A DNA stretch of 64,000 bases from Sulfurimonas sp. RIFOXYD12_FULL_33_39 (GTDB taxonomy: Bacteria > Campylobacterota > Campylobacteria > Campylobacterales > Sulfurimonadaceae). The stretch lies in assembly GCA_001829785.1 (NCBI GenBank), contig MICF01000007.1, forward strand, positions 248,001 through 312,000, read 5' to 3'. Positions 45,053 to 53,973 of this stretch are shown here, piece by piece. The notes below the pieces were generated by a model. It was given only the letters and a program-made list of their open reading frames with translations, was not told where the DNA came from and made no database searches. How positions within the stretch are numbered: position 1 is the first letter of the stretch; every line of letters starts with the position of its first letter. The position numbers were made by a program, and so were the translations under genes.

Positions 45053-45128
45053 GTATAATCGTTAAAGAGTTTTCTTTGCCTACTTTAGCTATAATCGCAA
45101 AATTATTTTATTATACCAAAGGTTAATT

Positions 45129-46247
45129 ATGGGTTTAAGTATAGGTCTTGTAGGACTTCCAAACGTAGGTAAATCAACAACTTTTAATGCACTTACAAAA
45201 GCGCAAAACGCAGAAGCGGCTAACTATCCATTTTGTACGATAGAACCAAATAAAGCGATAGTTCCCGTTCCGGATAAAAGACTACATGAACTTGCTAAAA
45301 TCGTTAATCCGGAGAGAATCCAATACTCTACACTTGATTTTGTCGATATTGCAGGTTTGGTTAAAGGTGCAAGCAAAGGCGAAGGCTTGGGAAATAAATT
45401 TTTATCAAACATTCGCGAAACTGAAGTAATTTTGCATATCGTAAGATGTTTTGAAGATGACAACATTGTACATACTGAAGGAAGTATAGACCCGCTTAGA
45501 GATGTTGAGATTATTGAAAATGAGTTAATTTTAGCTGATATAGAAGTTCTTCAAAATAGAATGGAGAGACTTAAAAAATATGCTAAAACAGATAAAACTG
45601 CAAAAGCTATGCTTGACATGTCAGAAGAGCTCTTAGAATTTTTAGCAGATGGCAATATGGCAAGAAACTTCCCTCAAACAGACACAGACGTATATAGACA
45701 ACTAAATCATGAAGTAAGATTTTTAACAAATAAAGAGATTATGTACGGTGCTAACGTTGATGAGGAGAGCTTAATCGGAGAAGGTCACTCGACAAGTAGC
45801 AACCCGTTTGTAGGACTACTGGTAGAACATGCACAAAAAAACAACTGTGAGGTTATAAGACTGTGCGCTAAGGTTGAAGAGGAACTGATAGGACTCGAAG
45901 AAGATGAAGCACAGGCTTTTTTAAATGAGCTTGGCATTGAAGAGTCAGGACTTGAGCAAATCATACATAAAGGTTTTGATAAACTAGGGCTTATGAGTTA
46001 TTTTACGGCTGGAGTAAAAGAGGTTCGTGCTTGGACAATCCGCAAAAACACTACTGCACCAAAAGCAGCGGCTGTTATTCACAACGACTTTGAGAAAGGT
46101 TTTATCCGCGCAGAAGTAATCGCTTATAACGATTTTATTACATGTGGCGGTGAGAATAAAGCAAAAGAAGCAGGCAAAATGAGACTAGAGGGCAAAGAAT
46201 ACATCGTTCAAGACGGCGATATAATGCACTTTAGATTTAACGTATAA
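45129..46247 (+). CDS. ychF: redox-regulated ATPase YchF
   Basis: 372-residue Obg-family nucleotidase that prefers ATP. VGLPNVGKSTTFNALTKAQN (P-loop), FCTIEPNKAIVPVPDKRL (switch I), TLDFVDIAGLVKGASKGEGLGNKFLSNIRE (G3, quoted by parts), and the C-terminal TGS-like region ending EYIVQDGDIMHFRFNV are all present. It binds ribosomes and is tied to stress response. Complete; a shared terminator follows. Confidence 0.97.
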   Translation: MGLSIGLVGLPNVGKSTTFNALTKAQNAEAANYPFCTIEPNKAIVPVPDKRLHELAKIVNPERIQYSTLDFVDIAGLVKGASKGEGLGNKFLSNIRETEVILHIVRCFEDDNIVHTEGSIDPLRDVEIIENELILADIEVLQNRMERLKKYAKTDKTAKAMLDMSEELLEFLADGNMARNFPQTDTDVYRQLNHEVRFLTNKEIMYGANVDEESLIGEGHSTSSNPFVGLLVEHAQKNNCEVIRLCAKVEEELIGLEEDEAQAFLNELGIEESGLEQIIHKGFDKLGLMSYFTAGVKEVRAWTIRKNTTAPKAAAVIHNDFEKGFIRAEVIAYNDFITCGGENKAKEAGKMRLEGKEYIVQDGDIMHFRFNV

Positions 46248-46255
46248 CATTATAT

Positions 46256-46287
46256 AAAAAGTAAAATATTCTCATATTTTACTTTTT
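46256..46287. terminator. bidirectional terminator between ychF and the P-type ATPase
   Basis: Fourteen-base arms AAAAAGTAAAATAT and ATATTTTACTTTTT flank a TCTC loop. The second arm ends in a T-run on each strand, and the element overlaps the C-terminal codons of the ATPase. Confidence 0.75.
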
Positions 46288-48956
46288 GCCACTCTCTTTC
46301 TCCATTTATAAAACTCATGACTAACAAAAAGTATTATCGGAAACGGCAGTAATATCCAAAGCTCATTTAGCGGTATATAAGCCGTGTGAAAAACTTTTTG
46401 AACAGGCTCATATCTAAGCAACATCCAAATCCAAAAAAACTCTACAATCATGGCTCCTAAGAGAATCTTATTACTCGTCCAACCTACGCTCCATGCCGAA
46501 AATTCCCAACTTCTCATTGTCCAAACATTTACAAGCTGACAACTAATAGCTCCTAGCAGAGTCATTGTCATAGCTTGAGAGTGTAAAATCGGGTCATTTA
46601 GCTCCACGGTTCCGTAACTCCAGCCATGAAGAAGCAGAAAACTTATAAAAGCTGTCATTGCCGCCGTTGCTTCAATAACACCTATAAAAAAATAACCGCG
46701 CTTAAACACTTCCCAGTCAAGTATTTTTTCATCTTTTTTTATAGGCGGACGTTTCATAATATTTTTTTCCGGGTTTTCGCTTCCAAGAGCTAGTCCTGGG
46801 AGCATATCTGAACCCAAATCGATAGATAAGATTTGAATGACGGAGAGCGGCATTGGAATTTTAAAGAAAAAATGCAATATATAAGGAACAATTTCAGGCA
46901 CATTTGATGAGAGAATGTATGTAACAAATTTTTTAATATTAAAATATACCGTTCTGCCCTCTTCTATGGCAGATACAATAGATTTGAAATTATCATCTAA
47001 AAGAATCATATCTGCAACTTCTCTAGCAACGTCAGAGCCTTTAAGTCCCATAGCAATCCCGATATCCGCACGTTTTAAGGCAGGTGCATCATTTACACCA
47101 TCACCTGTCATTGCAACAACTTCACCGTTATTTTGAAGGGCTGTCGTAATTCTTAATTTTTGACTGCTTGCCATTCTTGCAAATAAAATTGTTTGGCTCT
47201 TAAGACGATTTTCAAGCTCTTCATCACTGAGTAATTCAACTTCATCTCCGCTTAAAACAGCATCAAATTCAAGACCGATTTTTTTTGCAATTGCCTGAGC
47301 CGTTTTATGATTGTCACCTGTTATCATCATAGTTCTAATACCTGCTGTTTTACATAAAGACAGGGCTTCTTTAACCTCTTCTCTTGGTAAATCCATAATA
47401 GCTACAAGTCCTAAAAAGGTTAATCCTTCTTCTTTTATATCCGAGTTTTTAGCAATTGCTAAAACTCTGTAAGCTTCATTCTCAAAACTTTCTGCATTTT
47501 GTAACATTATTTTTTTGGTATTTTCATCAAAGATTTTAATTTTGCCGTCATTGTCTAAAAAAGTCGTTGCATTTTTAAAAATAACTTCTATTGCACCTTT
47601 TGCATAAAGTGTTTTTTCGTTTGATATTTCATAAATTGAGGACATCATTTTTCTTTCGCTTGAAAAAGAAATTTCATCAATTTTTTTGTAAGCACTTATC
47701 TCTATATTGCGCTTTTTAGCAGCACTTACCAGTGCCAATTCCGTCGGGTCTCCCAATATTGTGTCATTTTCTATAATTGCATGTGAATTAAGTATTCCTG
47801 ATAAAAGAAGTTCGTCCAGCCTGCTGTACGAAGTTTCGTTTGTTTTATCAAAATCAAAATCTCCTTTTGTTTCATATCCACCGCCACTAATTTTTACATG
47901 TTCTCCACCTGCTAAAATCAGCTCTTTTAACGTCATCTCGTTTTTTGTTAATGTTCCTGTTTTATCGGTGCAAATTACGGTAGCACTTCCTAATGTCTGA
48001 ACTGAAGCAAGATTTTTTATAAGTGCATTTCTCTGCGCCATTCGTTGAGAGGCAAGAGAAAGAGAGAGCGTTATAGTCGGTAACAGTCCTTCAGGAACGT
48101 TTGCCACTATTAAAGAGAGAGCAAATATTGCCGCCATTAAAAGACTCTGCTCTGAGAATATGCCGAGTATAAAGAAAATAAGTCCCATTATTAACGCGAT
48201 TACGGTAAGTATCCTTGTAATATGGATTACCTCTTGCTGCATCGGTGTTAACTTTTTTTGTACGTTTTTAGTAAGCGTAGCTATTTTACCAAATTCAGTT
48301 GCATTTCCTGTCGCAACTACAACTGCCATACCGTTTCCCAAAACAACGGATGAACCTGCAAACAGCATATTTCTAGCGTCCAAAGTTCTGTTAGTAGTAG
48401 CTTCGGGTAAAAGTTCACGCTTGGAAGGTTTTGATTCACCGTTTAAAACCGATGTATTAATGTAAAGACTAGAACACTCTATAAGCACGGCATCCGCTGC
48501 AATTTTATCACCTTCGTCAAATAAAATTATATCTCCGGGAATCAGCAATTTTGAGTCGATTGATTTAATTTCTTTGTCTCTAATAACTTTAACCATAGTA
48601 GGCATTAGTTTTAGTAAAGCTTCCATAGCTTTATCTGCCTTATACTCTTGCCAAAACGTAAAAGTAGCATTTATAACAACGGCAATAATTATCGCATATC
48701 CTAAAATATCGTTCCCGTCTTTTGGTACATATATATTTGCTATAAATGCTAAAAAAGCGGCGGCTTCAAGTAAAAGAGCAAAAAATTGTATGTATTGTTT
48801 AAAATACTCTTTTAAATAGCTCTTTTTTTTGCCGCTTAAAATTTCGTTATAACCAAAATTTTCTATACGGCTATCTGCTTCTGTGTTATTTAAACCATTT
48901 TCTGAAGTATTAAATTTATTAAAAAGTTCTTCTTTGCTTAGTTTAAAAACATGCAT
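46272..48956 (-). CDS. P-type cation ATPase, Na+/K+-ATPase-like (P2 type)
   Basis: About 894 residues from the ATG at 48956 (MHVFKLSKEELFNKFNTSEN). Motifs: TGES actuator (NGESKP), the phosphorylation site CTDKTGTLTKNE, MITGDNHKT, and TGDGVNDAPALKRADIGIAM. In helix M4 ANVPEGLLPTITLSLSLAS and in M5/M6 SNVPEIVPYILHFFFKIP with IDLGSDMLPGLALGSENPEK, sequences nearer animal Na+/K+ and H+/K+ pumps than SERCA. The transported ion is unknown. It follows the universal stress gene by one base, implying co-expression. Confidence 0.88.
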   Translation of the reverse strand: MHVFKLSKEELFNKFNTSENGLNNTEADSRIENFGYNEILSGKKKSYLKEYFKQYIQFFALLLEAAAFLAFIANIYVPKDGNDILGYAIIIAVVINATFTFWQEYKADKAMEALLKLMPTMVKVIRDKEIKSIDSKLLIPGDIILFDEGDKIAADAVLIECSSLYINTSVLNGESKPSKRELLPEATTNRTLDARNMLFAGSSVVLGNGMAVVVATGNATEFGKIATLTKNVQKKLTPMQQEVIHITRILTVIALIMGLIFFILGIFSEQSLLMAAIFALSLIVANVPEGLLPTITLSLSLASQRMAQRNALIKNLASVQTLGSATVICTDKTGTLTKNEMTLKELILAGGEHVKISGGGYETKGDFDFDKTNETSYSRLDELLLSGILNSHAIIENDTILGDPTELALVSAAKKRNIEISAYKKIDEISFSSERKMMSSIYEISNEKTLYAKGAIEVIFKNATTFLDNDGKIKIFDENTKKIMLQNAESFENEAYRVLAIAKNSDIKEEGLTFLGLVAIMDLPREEVKEALSLCKTAGIRTMMITGDNHKTAQAIAKKIGLEFDAVLSGDEVELLSDEELENRLKSQTILFARMASSQKLRITTALQNNGEVVAMTGDGVNDAPALKRADIGIAMGLKGSDVAREVADMILLDDNFKSIVSAIEEGRTVYFNIKKFVTYILSSNVPEIVPYILHFFFKIPMPLSVIQILSIDLGSDMLPGLALGSENPEKNIMKRPPIKKDEKILDWEVFKRGYFFIGVIEATAAMTAFISFLLLHGWSYGTVELNDPILHSQAMTMTLLGAISCQLVNVWTMRSWEFSAWSVGWTSNKILLGAMIVEFFWIWMLLRYEPVQKVFHTAYIPLNELWILLPFPIILFVSHEFYKWRKRVAKSKI

Positions 48957-48957
48957 A

Positions 48958-49776
48958 CTAATTCTCTTTTGGATAATAGACAATAGTATTTACTGATATC
49001 TCATTTAGAAGTCTTTCTATTGGTATCTCTCTTTGAAAAAATGATTCAATTGATGATTTTTTACCGCCCATTACTAGCAGATGTGTATTTGATTCTGCCA
49101 CATACGTAAGTATATCGTTGGTTTCGTCATTAGTAAAATCATGTTTTATACGCAAAGGGAATTTTAATAGATTTGCCAATTTCAGGTAATGTCTTAAATT
49201 GTAATTAATCAGAGCAAGCCTGTCTCTTATTTGATGCATTTTTATCATAGATAGTTCTATTTTTGACATACCCGAAACCGAATATATATCACCGCTAGCT
49301 TTATAAGCCAATGCCAAAGTGGTAAAAAAAGTAAATTTTTTAACGGATAATTTATCTTTTCTAATGCAAAGTGTAATATTGCTTAAGTCCATAACTGTAT
49401 TGATTTTGAGAATGCGGGCAATTGCTATATCGGTATTTAGATTCATGTTGGTCAAAATCTCGCCGAAAGAGTCGGATATATAACTCTTTTGCCTGCGTGC
49501 TGCACAAAAAATTACATCTACATAAGTATCATGCATAAATGAATTGAGGGCTTTTTTAATTTTGCCTTGAAGTATTACGGATTCAATTTGGACATTTTGC
49601 GACAACCCAAGAGTTTTTATACGTTCTATGCTAGATTCAACATCACTAAGCTTATCTTTTTTATTTTCTATATGAAGCAAAACAAGTGTAAGGTTTTGAA
49701 CCTGTGCGTATTTAAGGGCATAAAACGCCATGCCTTCCGAAATTATCGTACCATTTATAGCAGCTATAACTTTCAT
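48958..49776 (-). CDS. tandem universal stress protein
   Basis: 272 residues with two UspA-like halves. The first begins MKVIAAINGTIISEGMAFYA and the second (ITLCIRKDKLSVKKFTFFTT) ends with THLLVMGGKKSSIESFFQRE, the G2xG9xG(S/T)-like part. Such proteins bind ATP or act in stress adaptation. The gap to the ATPase start is one base, so it may regulate or accompany the pump. Start ATG at 49776 follows AAGGAGCG. Confidence 0.82.
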   Translation of the reverse strand: MKVIAAINGTIISEGMAFYALKYAQVQNLTLVLLHIENKKDKLSDVESSIERIKTLGLSQNVQIESVILQGKIKKALNSFMHDTYVDVIFCAARRQKSYISDSFGEILTNMNLNTDIAIARILKINTVMDLSNITLCIRKDKLSVKKFTFFTTLALAYKASGDIYSVSGMSKIELSMIKMHQIRDRLALINYNLRHYLKLANLLKFPLRIKHDFTNDETNDILTYVAESNTHLLVMGGKKSSIESFFQREIPIERLLNEISVNTIVYYPKEN

Positions 49777-49841
49777 ATACGCTCCTTATCTCACTATTAT
49801 ACAAGATATACGTAATGTTTTGTTTAGCTATATTAAAATAT

Positions 49842-50660
49842 TTAACTAATCTTTGCTATCGTCTGAGCGTAGTTAACCTTGTCACCGGCTTTAACTTCAA
49901 GCTCTAAAAACTCTTTTTCGGCTAATATTACTATGGTAGAACCCATCTCAAAACAGCCAAAATCATCGCCTTTGTTTAGATACAGATTTTCATAACTATA
50001 TGCACTGCTTCTAATTGCATCGGCATTTGTTTTTATTTTCGGTTCAAACGAGACTTGCATGACACCTACATTTAAGGCACTTACAAGCACCATGTAAAAT
50101 CTTTTTCTTGAAATAGTTTCACATAGCAATACAACTCTCTCATTTTCTATAAAAAGGTTAACTTTTTTCTTAAGAGAAGGCATATTTACTGGATAGAACT
50201 TACCTGGAATATGAACTGCTTTTAACACCTTTAAGTTTGTAGGAATATGATAGCGATGATAATCTCTAGGAGATAGATAAAAATTTATAAATGTTCCGTT
50301 ATTAACTATCTCTTTTTCTTCTTTGCTAAAGTGTTCGCCTAGAAGCTCATCACTTTTGTATCTCATACCTTTAATTTGTAAAGCATACTCTTCATTCAAT
50401 TCACCGCATTCAGAAATAAGTGAATCACATGGCGATATAAAATCATCCGAACTCAACGAATAAGCTCTGTTTTCTCTTAGTTTTCTCGTAAAGAGTTCAT
50501 TTAAACTATGGTATGTCTGCGGCGAATGAAACTCACTCATATCAAGACCCATAATATTTACATAAGAGCTGTTTATAAAATTTTGTATCGGTTTTGGAAA
50601 TTTTTTATTTGCAAATTTTGCAAAACCCTGTGAAATTGCCGAAGTTATATGTTTACTCAT
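49842..50660 (-). CDS. psd: phosphatidylserine decarboxylase proenzyme
   Basis: 272-residue pyruvoyl enzyme making phosphatidylethanolamine from phosphatidylserine at the inner membrane. The autocleavage LGST-type site is FGCFEMGSTIVILAE near residue 240, which yields a large beta chain and a small alpha chain with the pyruvoyl group on Ser. The His segment NFYLSPRDYHRYHIPTNLKV is conserved. Normal length for the epsilon type. In a line with truD and thiL on the minus strand. Confidence 0.93.
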   Translation of the reverse strand: MSKHITSAISQGFAKFANKKFPKPIQNFINSSYVNIMGLDMSEFHSPQTYHSLNELFTRKLRENRAYSLSSDDFISPCDSLISECGELNEEYALQIKGMRYKSDELLGEHFSKEEKEIVNNGTFINFYLSPRDYHRYHIPTNLKVLKAVHIPGKFYPVNMPSLKKKVNLFIENERVVLLCETISRKRFYMVLVSALNVGVMQVSFEPKIKTNADAIRSSAYSYENLYLNKGDDFGCFEMGSTIVILAEKEFLELEVKAGDKVNYAQTIAKIS

Positions 50661-50668
50661 TATCTTTC

Positions 50669-51745
50669 CTACTCATTTATCTTTCTCTTTGCTATCTCTT
50701 CAATCAACACTGTTGCATAAGAGCCTTTTGGCAGATAAAAATTCAGCTCATACTGAGCTTCTTCATTTTTATATCGCCCTTCTACCGCATCAGGGTATAT
50801 CCACGCATATCTTCTTGCACCATCAGCATCAATCTCATCATCAAAATCTTTTTCGATTGTTCTAGCTATATCAGAAGATATCTTCGTTTTTTTACCGCAT
50901 AATAAACCTGTAACAGAGATATCTTTTTTGTTAAATCTATCAAAGTCATGCTCACTTGCTTCAAAGTCAAAAAGCCTGCCGTATGGATAGTGTTCCATAA
51001 CGTCTCCGCTTATTAACTTAAAAGGGTGTTTTTGAGCTTTCATCTTCAAGAGCTCATCTTTTGGCATATTTAAAAGAGGTTCAAGTTCATTTACTTCAAA
51101 ATTTTGAATTAAAGTATTTATCTCTAATCTTCTACTTAACCATAAATTAAAAAGATGGCTCTGGTAAGCACTTATAAGAAGTTTTTTTACCTTTACGTTA
51201 CGCTCTTTTTTCTCGCCTTTTGCAATTTTCTCACCGTCTATATGATTGTTTCCGTCGTTCCCAAAACGCTGATAACCAAAAAAATTCGGCATTCCGTATA
51301 GTGAAATATTTTTTAAAGCCTCATCAATTTTTAAAGCAGCCGTAGGATTTACTTTTTTTAATTTTATATAAAATTTATTGCCGTTTAAATGCCCTATTCT
51401 AATCTTGTTGTTATGATAAACTTTAGAGAGGATTTTAATATTTTCATGCTCAAACTCATCCATTTTTGCTTCATGTTTTTTATGAATCGAGATATACTGT
51501 TTTGTCATGGCATGTTTGTCTTTTAAACCTGCATAACCAATCTCTTTTTGCTGAATTCCCAAATATCTGGCAATAATTGAAATAAGTTCGAGAGTCGATA
51601 AATCCTTTTTTCTAACAAATAAAATCAGATGTTCGCCCTCGCCGCAAAATTCATAAAGAGGAACCTCTTCAACAACGAAATCACGTGGAGTCTGTCTAAA
51701 ATGAAAATCTATTGGAGAGTGATTTAGTGAGTAAAATCTATCCAT
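50669..51745 (-). CDS. truD: tRNA pseudouridine synthase D
   Basis: 358 residues. The catalytic Asp is in IGYAGLKDKHAMTKQYISIH (near residue 81), and NFFGYQRFGNDGNNHIDGEK is the second TruD signature. The C-terminus holds the TRUD insertion region. It makes pseudouridine 13 in tRNA-Glu. 7 nt separate it from thiL upstream and 8 nt from psd downstream, so the three are co-transcribed. Confidence 0.95.
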   Translation of the reverse strand: MDRFYSLNHSPIDFHFRQTPRDFVVEEVPLYEFCGEGEHLILFVRKKDLSTLELISIIARYLGIQQKEIGYAGLKDKHAMTKQYISIHKKHEAKMDEFEHENIKILSKVYHNNKIRIGHLNGNKFYIKLKKVNPTAALKIDEALKNISLYGMPNFFGYQRFGNDGNNHIDGEKIAKGEKKERNVKVKKLLISAYQSHLFNLWLSRRLEINTLIQNFEVNELEPLLNMPKDELLKMKAQKHPFKLISGDVMEHYPYGRLFDFEASEHDFDRFNKKDISVTGLLCGKKTKISSDIARTIEKDFDDEIDADGARRYAWIYPDAVEGRYKNEEAQYELNFYLPKGSYATVLIEEIAKRKINE

Positions 51746-51752
51746 GTTGTTT

Positions 51753-52598
51753 TTATATTCCTCTGTTTTTAAAATGATGTGCTTTACATCTATTTACATA
51801 GCCGCTTCTAGTGCTTTGCGCAAAAATATTTAGCTTTGTTCTGCTTTGTTTGGCTCGTCTTAAGATGGCTTTTTTATATCTTTTGTCAAAGCCTACAAGC
51901 ATTTCATACTCTTCGCCGCTGCAGGCAAGACTTTTTTTTATTTTGGTTTTAAACTTAAACCCTACCCTGTTTGCTAAAGAGAGCTTCTCTAAGTCACTAA
52001 AAAGCCCATCGGATATGTCCATTCCGCAGCTTAGATAACGTGAACTCTTTGATACAAAATTATCTCTTAACACGATATTTACAAACTTAGACTTTACATG
52101 TATCTTGCCTAAGTTCATTAGCTTCTTTAAATCTTTAGCACTATCTCCGAGTCTGCCCGTATATGCAAGCAGATGTCCGTGTTTTAACCCTTTTCTTCTA
52201 AGAGGTTTATCAGTTTTTGTATCTATTTTTGAGATTATAGTAACACTTATGTCAAGCTTTACATTGCTTATCGTATCTCCGCCTATTATCTGTACACCAT
52301 ATTTTGCTGCAGTATCTTGAAATCCGCGTGCCAAATCTCTCATCTGCGCTTTTGTTATATCTTTTGGCATAGCAACACTCAAAAGTGCATATTTTGGTTT
52401 TGCATTCATGGCAATTGCATCTGAGATATTTACTATCATTGCTTTAGACGCTATCTGATAGTAACTCATCCACACAGATTTAAAATGAATATTTTCAAAA
52501 AAAGCATCTTTTGAATAGACCGTATCGTCTATCAAAGCCCCATCATCACCTATATGACTATTTTTAAACTGTGAAATAAAATAATTCTCTAAATTCAA
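51753..52598 (-). CDS. thiL: thiamine-monophosphate kinase
   Basis: 281 residues of the PurM/ThiL fold, thiamine monophosphate + ATP -> thiamine diphosphate. HIGDDGALIDDTVYSKDAFF is the metal-binding N-terminus, SDAIAMNAKPKYALLSVAMP and IIGGDTISNVKLDISVTII are conserved, and CGMDISDGLFSDLEKLSLA follows. It is shorter than E. coli ThiL (325 aa) but typical of the lineage. thiE-like at 29.3 kb serves the same pathway. Confidence 0.92.
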   Translation of the reverse strand: MNLENYFISQFKNSHIGDDGALIDDTVYSKDAFFENIHFKSVWMSYYQIASKAMIVNISDAIAMNAKPKYALLSVAMPKDITKAQMRDLARGFQDTAAKYGVQIIGGDTISNVKLDISVTIISKIDTKTDKPLRRKGLKHGHLLAYTGRLGDSAKDLKKLMNLGKIHVKSKFVNIVLRDNFVSKSSRYLSCGMDISDGLFSDLEKLSLANRVGFKFKTKIKKSLACSGEEYEMLVGFDKRYKKAILRRAKQSRTKLNIFAQSTRSGYVNRCKAHHFKNRGI

Positions 52599-52688
52599 TA
52601 AATCTTCTCAAAACGCCTCAAACTATCAAAGCCAATATTTATAAAATAACATGTCATTATACCATCTATATATAGAAGAAGATATTAG

Positions 52689-53765
52689 TTATAAAAACGA
52701 CACCTTAATCTTATGCTTATCAAAACCGAGTTTTGCTACGTTTTTTTCGCCCAAAAGAACCATTTTAAACTGTTCTTGCGTAATTACCGGAAGATTTATC
52801 TCTCTATTTACAACCTTTTGTATCTTTTTTTGTTCGCCATCAAAAAGCAGAAGGTCGCTTTTGCCTCTAACAACTAAAAAGTCTGCATTTTCATCTTTTG
52901 CCTCTAAAAGAATCTCTCCTGCAATTTTGAGTGAAAAATCACTATTTACAAGAGTAGAATAAGGAGCTAAGTCTTCTTTCGCCAAGGATAGTTGTACATA
53001 ATTTGCTCTTGATTTTTTAATCGTATCGGCATATGAATTTTTGTTTATACCTTCAAATTCTGCAATATTAAAACCATCAAAAAATTGAAATATTTCTACA
53101 TCTTCTATTTTTTTAGTTCCGTTTGCCGTGATTCCGGAATATGTAACTTTAGGTAACATTGCAAAAAGGGACTTAATTTTATACTCTTTTGTCATGTCAT
53201 AATTAAGAACTCTATTTTCTAAAGAAGTGTGATACCAAATGCCGTTTTCTTTTGAAGATATTTTGTCTAAAATTATCTCTTTTAGTTTAGGATGATGCTC
53301 GATAATATCTGCCGCAATTAAAAGCGAATGGTCTCCTATATAGCTTCTATCTATATTGTAAGTATTTGAAGCATAATAGTCCAATTCATAACTTTTTGCA
53401 TACTCATCCATCTCTATCGGAGTGATATACTCTTTAAAAAAAAGAATCTTTTCTAAATAATCTTTTTTATCTATTATAAGATCGTTTACGGCTCTATAAA
53501 CACTCACAGGCTCTATTTTCAACTCATTTGATGTTTTATTTACTACATCTGCAATCAAAGCATCAGTATTTACATATAGATTATTTATCTTTAAATTAAA
53601 ATCAAGATCTGCTTTATAGGCAAATTTTTCAATACTGTTTATCCTGTTTAGTAAACTTAAAACAGTATCTTTTGGTTTATATTCCATAGAATATTTTTTA
53701 TAATACGGTAGATAATCTACTTTAGAATCAAATCTAAATAGCTCTACATTTACTCTTGTTATCAT
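52689..53765 (-). CDS. FrdB/SdhB-like protein lacking Fe-S cysteines (DUF5644 type)
   Basis: About 358 residues from the ATG at 53765, which follows AAGGGAAGTG. The first ~110 residues align with the 2Fe-2S domain of FrdB encoded 2 kb away: ELFRFDSKVDYLPYYKKYSM versus KVFRFNADEDYLPYYENYSM, then VLSLLNRI versus VLDILNRI, and KIEPVSVYRAVNDLIIDKKD versus TIEPLSTKRAVKDMIIDKAD. The cysteine cluster of FrdB (CRHGICGAC) is missing, as are both 4Fe-4S motifs. The C-terminal half is unlike FrdB. It stands divergent from frdA, 208 bp apart, which suggests a regulator, assembly factor or structural partner. Confidence 0.7.
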   Translation of the reverse strand: MITRVNVELFRFDSKVDYLPYYKKYSMEYKPKDTVLSLLNRINSIEKFAYKADLDFNLKINNLYVNTDALIADVVNKTSNELKIEPVSVYRAVNDLIIDKKDYLEKILFFKEYITPIEMDEYAKSYELDYYASNTYNIDRSYIGDHSLLIAADIIEHHPKLKEIILDKISSKENGIWYHTSLENRVLNYDMTKEYKIKSLFAMLPKVTYSGITANGTKKIEDVEIFQFFDGFNIAEFEGINKNSYADTIKKSRANYVQLSLAKEDLAPYSTLVNSDFSLKIAGEILLEAKDENADFLVVRGKSDLLLFDGEQKKIQKVVNREINLPVITQEQFKMVLLGEKNVAKLGFDKHKIKVSFL

Positions 53766-53931
53766 CACTTCCCTTGTATAACATATGATAAAAATAAGCT
53801 TGGAGTATATCACAAAAAAATAAAAAAAATATTTCAGGCTTAAGAGTATTATTATTTATTATATGTGACTCATAAGGTAACACACATCCCCTATATAAGC
53901 CATCTTTATTCTACACAAAGGCAATAGATTG

Positions 53932-53937
53932 TATAAT
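53932..53937 (+). promoter_or_regulatory. probable -10 box of frdABE
   Basis: TATAAT in GATTGTATAATCC, 36 nt ahead of the frdA ATG at 53974. A transcript beginning here would exclude the ATG at 53929 as a start. Confidence 0.5.
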
Positions 53938-53973
53938 CCGCATTATTTTATTCTTAATAACAAAGGAAAGCTA

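Noticed and set aside
47707..48465. Plus-strand frames opposite the P-type ATPase
   Set aside because: They mirror conserved ATPase motifs such as DKTGT and have no independent signals.
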